NCBI GenBank assembly: GCA_036971475.1
Contig: JBAIZL010000003.1
Location: 47,247,842 to 47,311,841, forward strand
Direction: 5' to 3'
Source: Prosapia bicincta
Lineage: Eukaryota; Arthropoda; Insecta; Hemiptera; Cercopidae
DNA length: 64,000 nucleotides
Shown here: in pieces, positions 57,601 to 64,000 of the stretch
Position numbering within the stretch: the stretch's first letter is position 1
How the letters are laid out: each line of letters starts with the position of its first letter
The notes under the pieces: generated by a model
The model's input: the letters and a program-made list of their open reading frames with translations, nothing else
The model's database searches: none
What the model was told of the DNA's origin: nothing
Translations under genes and position numbers: made by a program

Positions 57601-60091
57601 ACCATGGAAAACAGAAACCGTTTGGCAGCAAACGCTTGAAATTGGCGGTAGGTAGGACGGCACGACCCGGCGTTGTATGTGAAAACTCCCTTATAAATAC
57701 TGCTCGGCTTCGCCCGGTCCGCCTATAGTGTTGAACCTCACTAAGCTTCAGAAAAATCAACGGGGGAAACCCCATCACAATTTTTTCCATTTGTAACAGT
57801 TTTCTTTACATTGAATACTTTATCGATCTTTGAATATAGAAAGTTATCAAAATTGGAATTATGTAACAAATCCTTAGGAGCATTTCTCCCTCAGACTAAC
57901 GCTTCTACAGAGTGTGTGCATTGGAAGTGGAAACATAAATACGCCCTAAGCATCGAAAATTGTAAATGATATCTTACTATTTTATAGAAGTTCTTTGGAA
58001 TTAATATAAGGAGCTTAGCGCATGCTAAGGAGCTAGGATTGAAGTACCGCTATGCCATAGTTTAGGGGCAGGAATTAAAAGAGAAATCATTGCTTAGGTG
58101 GTAATGATGGATTTCATAAAATAGCCCTCTTTTTAAAATTTATAAAAGAAAGGAGTTTGTTCTCGATCATTGCTATCTTCTAGGAGCTGTAAGCGGTGCA
58201 ACAATGAGTTGAGCGATTTGTATATACGCTACGATCTTCGAGGTAGTTTAAAGGTGCTTTTAAGGGATGATGGTACGGCTATCGACCGTATCATAGCTTT
58301 CTTACGCCACCTGAATCTATTTAATAATATTTAAATGTATAATTTTAGTTTCTTTAGTTTTAGATAGTAACAATTAGTCTTAAACATTTATTTTATTTAT
58401 TTATTTTATTTTTAAATTTTGATTAATTTATTTATGTACCATTTATTTAAATAACATTTTAGTTAAGCGATGATAACCTTGATAGGTTTTTTGCCTGGAA
58501 ATAGAAAAAACAAATTATTTATCCGCCAAGACATATCAAGGGACTTTGCCGGGCTACATGCAGTTACCTACTTGAGGTTTAGACTGTGGGATTCAGACTC
58601 TGTTGCTATACGTAAAGCTACGCCTCAACGACTGTGACTAGATGCAAGAGAGGGTTAGGCAACTTTCTGGATCCTAGCTTCACTGCCCTTTTGAGCTCTC
58701 AAGTCTCTTGCTATACATTAGTCTACAATCGATATTAATGAACGTTTTATATTCTTAATCAAAACTCAAACAAGACTTAGTCGATTGTGTTGCTGTTATG
58801 TTTTACTAATTTCATTGTTTTTTTATTCAGATGGTCAACTTTAAAACCAAAGGCGTGGTGTACAGTGGCTGTGGCGCGACTATAATCTCCAAAAGGCACG
58901 TCCTCACGGCCGCCCACTGTGTCAAGCAGTGCTTCTGCTGGGTAAAGCATATTTTGCGCCTTTGCCACTGCTCCGAATACAACAAGGACGACATGAAAGT
59001 GCATTGCGGCAGTACTAACCCTGTGTTGTCTAAGGTTACTTCTGCGATTAAAAAATGGTTTATTCATCCGAAAAATAAATTTTTCGACGATGTCAACAAG
59101 TAAGTTTTCAAACTTGTACATAAGTCTTCTGTTTCCTCCCCCTTTCTGATCTTACTACATTACCCTACACTATCCGACCTATCCGCTACTGCGTTCCTCC
59201 ATGATTATAGTGCACGCCACATGGCTTGGCGTGTAGGGGAACTGTAGTCTGAGTTGCTCCCACTACACTTCTGTACATTTCGATGACCATGTCATCATCA
59301 TCAGAGGGTCTTATTAAAAATACAATCTAGCAATCTAGGTTACTGTAGTTTGTAACTTTTTATTTGCTAGATTGTGTTTTGTAATAAGACCATCTGATGA
59401 TAACATGATCATCGAAATGTAAACAAGGGGTTAATCTTAAATAACTTGTATTATTTGTTATATTTGTGGTATTGGGGTTGTTTCCAATATTTTCATTGTA
59501 ATATATTGTACAATTGTACTCTTGATATTGTATAATACGCATTTAACATTTCCTTTGTAACTTAGGTGTAACATGCAGTACAACATCGCAGTTATTGTCC
59601 TACAAAGGGAGCTAGTATTCACCCCGAGCGTATCTAGCATTAAACTGCCCAACTTCGCCAAAGAAGGGTCTAAGAACAGCCTGACCGTAACGATACAGAA
59701 AAAGAAAATAAAGTGCAACGTGCTGGGCTGGGGGGTCACCAAGAATATGAAACAAAAGCCTAAGAAACATTGGATTTCGTTAAAAGTAGCGACAATACCG
59801 GTCCTTCCGACAGACAGGTGTCTGTATAACATCAAGAGAGCAAACACTGACAGCAAGTACAAGAACAAAGGCTTTTGTACCAAGACGCATCTTTGTACTC
59901 ACGCTGTGCGGAACAAGAACTCTGCCTGCTTCGGCGACGGAGGCGGTCCGTTGGTGTATAAGGATAACGTACAAATAGGGGTCATTTCTTTCATAGGGGG
60001 CAATCTGTGCAATGGCAAATATCAAATTACTGTTTATTCAAACATCGAAATCGCTGTAAACTGGATTAAACACTGTATGTCTAAAACATAG
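54395..60091 (+). CDS. Secreted serine protease homolog, three exons
   Basis: Joined exons (54395-54604, 58831-59099, 59566-60091) give 334 residues in consistent phase. Residues 1-18 look like a signal peptide. RR|IIGG at 48/49 is the zymogen activation site of the chymotrypsin (S1) family. LTAAHC keeps the catalytic His (99), but the catalytic Asp is Asn (YNIAVI, 166) and the catalytic Ser is Gly (GDGGGPLV, 285). It is therefore a non-catalytic homolog; in insects such proteins act as cofactors or decoys in immunity, digestion or reproduction, which of these is not shown here. No clip domain is seen. A cysteine-rich insertion (CVKQCFCWVKHILRLCHC) follows His. Intron 1 is 4.2 kb and full of LINE-derived repeats. 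Its 3' end is repeated downstream. Confidence 0.88.
54910..56378. repeat. Tandem array, 149 bp x ~10, from a LINE RNase H segment
   Basis: CGCTGGAGAATGCAAGGTAT recurs every 149 bp at 54961, 55110, 55259, 55408, 55557, 55706, 55855, 56004, 56153 and 56302. On the minus strand each unit encodes ALEAIHNGETRLMQEINTLL and IPAHVGNEGNECADALAKE, that is, the part between the second and last acidic motifs of RNase H. Because 149 is not a multiple of 3 the units do not form one protein. Units at 55557-56003 and 56004-56302 share variants in the same order as 55110-55556, pointing to duplication of multi-unit blocks. Confidence 0.96.
56378..56656. repeat. Tandem array, 44 bp x ~6, nested in the 149-bp sequence
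   Basis: GTATGGCTTCGAGGGCTACC, TTTGCAAGGGCATCTGCACA, CTCA repeats at 56378, 56422 and on to about 56642. It is a subset of the 149-bp unit (the ALEAI/CADALAK part), so a second, shorter expansion took place at the edge of the first. Confidence 0.93.
57003..57592. other. Intronic sequence, nothing recognised
   Basis: AT-rich intron sequence; an open frame at 57241-57567 (plus) has no family resemblance I recognise. Confidence 0.35.
57593..57800. repeat. GC-richer block, possible retroposon piece
   Basis: Contains ATTGGCGGTAGGTAGGACGG and TGCTCGGCTTCGCCCGGTCC, much richer in GC than its flanks. The CTCGGCTTCGCCCGG block recalls 3' regions of RTE-like LINEs and their SINEs, but no copy is present elsewhere in the window to support that. 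Confidence 0.35.
57801..58830. other. Intronic sequence, nothing recognised
   Basis: About 1 kb before exon 2 of the serine protease homolog; I see no coding or repeat relationship. Confidence 0.35.
58831..59099 (+). CDS. Serine protease homolog exon 2
   Basis: Acceptor TTATTCAG, donor GTAAGT. Encodes MVNFKTKGVVYSGCGATIIS and KRHVLTAAHCVKQCFCW, then VHCGSTNPVLSKV and KWFIHPKNKFFDDVN; two bases carried over. Confidence 0.88.
59267..59545. repeat. Foldback element before an exon acceptor
   Basis: Same family as 44765-45140: the right part reads GGGGTTAATCTTAAATAACT, TTTGTGGTATTGGGGTTGTT and TTGTACAATTGTACTCTTGA. Core motifs at 59273-59304 (minus: CTGATGATGATGACATGGTC, ATCGAAATG) and 59394-59419 (plus: CTGATGATAACATG, ATCATCGAAATG). 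The left outer arm is missing. It ends 20 bp before the exon 3 acceptor. Confidence 0.85.
59566..60091 (+). CDS. Serine protease homolog exon 3
   Basis: Acceptor AACTTAG. Encodes CNMQYNIAVIVLQRELVF, NVLGWGVTKN, CFGDGGGPLVYKDNVQIGVI and NIEIAVNWIKHCMSKT with TAG at 60089-60091. The acceptor lies 20 bp after a foldback element. Confidence 0.9.
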
Positions 60092-60145
60092 ATTGTTGAT
60101 TGCGAATTAAATGGTTCAACGTTCAAAATAAAAATTGTATTTTAC

Positions 60146-60151
60146 AATAAA
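60146..60151 (+). promoter_or_regulatory. Likely poly(A) signal of the serine protease homolog
   Basis: AATAAA 55 bp after the stop; another AATAAA lies at 60127-60132. Both are repeated in each downstream tandem unit. Confidence 0.5.
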
Positions 60152-60871
60152 CTATAAATTTTTTATTCATATAAAACTAAATTACTGATTTTTTAAGCAT
60201 ATGTTTTTCAATTCATACTATTAGTTCTCACTCTTCTTATCAGTATCCTGTTCGAATTTTCAATCGTTAATAAAATACTTTATCGACTCAAGTTCAAAAA
60301 CATTTTTTTAAACTTTTTGTGGATGACACTTGGTGTTAATAAACCTTTTTCAAATGTTAATTCATTCATTAAATTTCATTAATTAATTGTAATTGTACAT
60401 GGGAGAGAAACGTTTCACAAAAAAGAGGCAGGTATGCAATATTGTTATTCCTTACCATTTGCCTTGAAATGAGTGATAACATATGATTTCATGAAACAGC
60501 TGATTTTATGTTATAGGTTATGTGGTATAACAGCTGTTTTAAAGCATTGGTTATGTTACTTTAATTATATAAATTGTAATTATTTAACAAAAAGTAACCT
60601 TTGTTGACCTAAGTAGGAGTTGACTATATTTTCTTTTTTTTGTATATTTCTTGTTTTATTTGTATTAAACAAATAGCCGTAAAACACAGATTAACAGAAC
60701 TGAGATAATTAGCTTCTCGTCGATCTCCGGAAGATGGCAGGTCAATCTCTGTACCTTGGTAGCACGAAGAATGATCCTTACCTTTTTCTTACCTCTCGGC
60801 AATTCTACTTACATTCCACCTCGTCATCTACACGCCCTAATAGTCCATCCTCAAGCATTGACTGAACTCTT

Positions 60872-60934
60872 ACTGTTTATTCAAACATCGAAATCGCTGT
60901 AAACTGGATTAAACACTGTATGTCTAAAACATAG
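60872..60934 (+). pseudogene. Duplicated last 20 codons of the protease homolog, copy 1
   Basis: Repeats YSNIEIAVNWIKHCMSKT and its TAG with no upstream exon sequence; copies also lie at 61721-61783 and 62563-62626. They cannot be translated as genes but each carries a stop, 3' UTR and poly(A) signals. Confidence 0.93.
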
Positions 60935-61720
60935 ATTGTTGTTTGCGAATTAAATGGTTCAACGTTCAAAATAAAAATTGTATTTTACAATAAACTATAA
61001 ATTTTTTATTCATATAAAACTAAATTACTGATTTTTTAAGCATATGTTTTTCAATTCATACTATTAGTTCTCACTCTCCTTATCAGTATCCTGTTCGAAT
61101 TTTCAATCGTTAATAAAATATTTTATCTTTATCGACTCAAGTTCAAAAACATTTTTTTTAACTTTTTGTGGATGACACTTGGTGTTAATAAACATTATTC
61201 AAATGTTAATTCATTCATTAAATTTCATTAATTAATTGTAATTGTACATGGGAGAGAAACGTTTCACAAAAAAGAGGCAGGTATGCAATATTGTTATTCC
61301 TTACCATTTGCCTTGAAATGAGTGATAACATATGATTTCATGAAACAGCTGATTTTATGTTATAGGTTATGTGGTAGAACAGCTGTTTTAAAGCATTGGT
61401 TATGTTACTTTAATTATATAAATTGTAATTATTTAACAAAAAGTAACCTTTGTTGACCTAAGTAGGAGTTGACTATATTTTCTTTTTTTTGTATATTTCT
61501 TGTTTTATTTGTATTAAACAAATAGCCGTAAAACACAGATTAACAGAACTGAGATAATTAGCTTCTCGTCGATCTCCGGAAGATGGCAGGTCAATCTCTG
61601 TACCTTGGTAGCACGAAGAATGATCCTTACCTTTTTCTTACCTCTCGGCAATTCTACTTACATTCCACCTCGTCATCTACACGCCCTAATAGTACATCCT
61701 CAAGCATTGACTGAACTCTT

Positions 61721-61783
61721 ACTGTTTATTCAAACATCGAAATCGCTGTAAACTGGATTAAACACTGTATGTCTAAAACATAG
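61721..61783 (+). pseudogene. Duplicated last 20 codons, copy 2
   Basis: Same fragment as 60872-60934, opening the second A-type unit. Confidence 0.93.
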
Positions 61784-62562
61784 ATTGTTGTTTGCGAATT
61801 AAATGGTTCAACGTTCAAAATAAAAATTGTATTTTACAATAAACTATAAATTTTTTATTCATATAAAACTAAATTACTGATTTTTTAAGCATATGTTTTT
61901 CAATTCATACTATTAGTTCTCACTCTTCTTATCAGTATCCTGTTCGAATTTTCAATCGTTAATAAAATACTTTATCGACTCAAGTTCAAAAACATTTTTT
62001 TAAACTTTTTGTGGATGACACTTGGTGTTAATAAACCTTTTTCAAATGTTAATTCATTCATTAAATTTCATTAATTAATTGTAATTGTACATGGGAGAGA
62101 AACGTTTCACAAAAAAGAGGCAGGTATGCAATATTGTTATTCCTTACCATTTGCCTTGAAATGAGTGATAACATATGATTTCATGAAACAGCTGATTTTA
62201 TGTTATAGGTTATGTGGTATAACAGCTGTTTTAAAGCATTGGTTATGTTACTTTAATTATATAAATTGTAATTATTTAACAAAAAGTAACCTTTGTTGAC
62301 CTAAGTAGGAGTTGACTATATTTTCTTTTTTTTGTATATTTCTTGTTTTATTTGTATTAAACAAATAGCCGTAAAACACAGATTAACAGAACTGAGATAA
62401 TTAGCTTCTCGTCGATCTCCGGAAGATGGCAGGTCAATCTCTGTACCTTGGTAGCACGAAGAATGATCCTTACCTTTTTCTTACCTCTCGGCAATTCTAC
62501 TTACATTCCACCTCGTCATCTACACGCCCTAATAGTCCATCCTCAAGCATTGACTGAACTCT

Positions 62563-62626
62563 TACTGTTTATTCAAACATCGAAATCGCTGTAAACTGGA
62601 TTAAACACTGTATGTCTAAAACATAG
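62563..62626 (+). pseudogene. Duplicated last 20 codons, copy 3
   Basis: Same fragment as 60872-60934, opening the second B-type unit; the unit ends at 63406, where ACTCTTAC runs into CCCTTACGGCC of the unique flank. Confidence 0.93.
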
Positions 62627-63686
62627 ATTGTTGTTTGCGAATTAAATGGTTCAACGTTCAAAATAAAAATTGTATTTTACAATAAACTATAAATTTTTTA
62701 TTCATATAAAACTAAATTACTGATTTTTTAAGCATATGTTTTTCAATTCATACTATTAGTTCTCACTCTCCTTATCAGTATCCTGTTCGAATTTTCAATC
62801 GTTAATAAAATATTTTATCTTTATCGACTCAAGTTCAAAAACATTTTTTTTAACTTTTTGTGGATGACACTTGGTGTTAATAAACATTATTCAAATGTTA
62901 ATTCATTCATTAAATTTCATTAATTAATTGTAATTGTACATGGGAGAGAAACGTTTCACAAAAAAGAGGCAGGTATGCAATATTGTTATTCCTTACCATT
63001 TGCCTTGAAATGAGTGATAACATAAGATTTCATGAAACAGCTGATTTTATGTTATAGGTTATGTGGTAGAACAGCTGTTTTAAAGCATTGGTTATGTTAC
63101 TTTAATTATATAAATTGTAATTATTTAACAAAAAGTAACCTTTGTTGACCTAAGTAGGAGTTGACTATATTTTCTTTTTTTTTGTATATTTTATTTGTAT
63201 TAAACAAATAGCCGTAAAACACAGATTAACAGAACTGAGATAATTAGCTTCTCGTCGATCTCCGGAAGATGGCAGGTCAATCTCTGTACCTTGGTAGCAC
63301 GAAGAATGATCCTTACATTTTTCTTACCTCTCGGCAATTCTACTTACATTCCACCTCGTCATCTACACGCCCTAATAGTACATCCTCAAGCATTGACTGA
63401 ACTCTTACCCCTTACGGCCCTTGGCGTACTCCTAGCCTAAAAATAAAACTTATTTAATAACATAACATCTCACCATTTACCAATAACAAAAAAAAGTATT
63501 AATTTAAGAATAAACACTAAACGATTAAACAGAAGGATTAAATTATCATTTTTTAATTACACTTATTTTCAACTTCAAAACTACTCGTGGACTGAACAAT
63601 CCTATTGTAAAACAAGTAATATAAACAACAAATTTTCAAAAACAATGTCTACTTAAAAGTGTATAAAACAACTGTGGCGTAATGTT

Positions 63687-63917
63687 TAACATAAATAAAT
63701 GTAACCTCTATACCACAAATGACTTTTTTTCTTTATTTAAAACCTTATGTACATTTCGATTGCATAGCAATCATCCTCAGAGGTAATTTACAATAAAAAT
63801 ACGTATTTTTATTGTAAATTACCTCTGAGGATGATTACTATGCAATCGAAATGTACATAAGGTTTTAAATAAAGAAAAAAGTCATTTGTGGTATAGAGGT
63901 TACATTTATTTATGTTA
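63687..63917. repeat. Near-perfect 231-bp palindrome with core motif
   Basis: Arms of about 112 bp pair almost without mismatch around AAAATACGTATTTT: TAACATAAATAAATGTAACC to TTTACAATAAAAATACG on the left and the inverse on the right. Core motifs at 63748-63780 (minus) and 63825-63857 (plus: CTGAGGATGATTACTATGCA, ATCGAAATG). The arms' near identity makes this the youngest foldback in the window. Confidence 0.95.
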
Positions 63918-64000
63918 ATTCCTATTTAGGACAACAATAACATATTTTATTTTAGTTACTTCTTTTTAAATAATTACAATGAAATAATATAAAGTTACAT

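Larger units (their letters stand above)
60029..63406 (+). repeat. Four tandem copies of the gene 3' end, ~843 bp each (A-B-A-B)
   Basis: Units start ACTGTTTATTCAAACATCGA at 60029 (within exon 3), 60872, 61721 and 62563 and end near 63406. Units 1 and 3 share TAGTCCATCC, CTCTTCTTATC and GTGGTATAAC; units 2 and 4 share TAGTACATCC, CTCCTTATC, an extra TTTATC and GTGGTAGAAC. So a duplication was followed by divergence and then by duplication of the 1.69-kb pair. The junctions share TTAC between CTCTTAC and AAATTAC. Confidence 0.96.

Overview
This is a eukaryotic, AT-rich, intron-rich nuclear window, most likely from an insect; order cannot be fixed (a hemipteran-like repeat landscape is only an impression). 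The evidence is GT-AG introns, mariner, piggyBac, Tigger/pogo and hAT DNA transposons, an RNase H-bearing LINE, and a chymotrypsin-fold serine protease homolog of arthropod style.

Layout. (1) 1-37520, + strand: the 3' four fifths of the gene for splicing factor 3b subunit 1 (SF3B1). Sixteen coding exons (2550-37520) encode 1090 residues through the stop, in phase throughout; from the HEAT region on, residue numbers are human numbers minus 214, so the first ~214 residues lie upstream of the window. Its introns are loaded with mobile DNA: two piggyBac elements with TTAA duplications, a Tigger/pogo element, three mariners, hAT-type elements, four tandem arrays or array-bearing repeats, and many inverted-repeat (foldback) elements. 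(2) 37521-39384: 3' UTR/intergenic DNA with a 5S rRNA-derived SINE. (3) 39396-44591, - strand: a full-length LOA/R1-like LINE with an intact 1241-codon ORF2, one frameshift in ORF1, a (TTA)n tail and a 13-bp target duplication. (4) 44600-54390: gene-poor DNA with foldback elements, a 98-bp satellite-like array and tRNA-like SINEs. (5) 54395-60091, + strand: a three-exon gene for a secreted serine protease homolog that has lost two of three catalytic residues; its first intron holds a second LINE remnant whose RNase H segment has expanded into a 149-bp tandem array. (6) 60029-63406: four tandem copies of the 3' end of that gene (last 20 codons, 3' UTR, downstream DNA) in an A-B-A-B order. (7) 63687-63917: a near-perfect palindrome.

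The most unusual theme is the foldback family. Over ten inverted-repeat elements with otherwise different arms share a core reading CTGARGATG, a short hairpin, then GAAAYG. It resembles the hammerhead ribozyme core (CUGAUGA...GAAA) reported from Penelope-like retroelements, but usually has extra bases, so ribozyme activity is not implied by sequence alone. The two host genes are unrelated in function; no operon-like cooperation is suggested.
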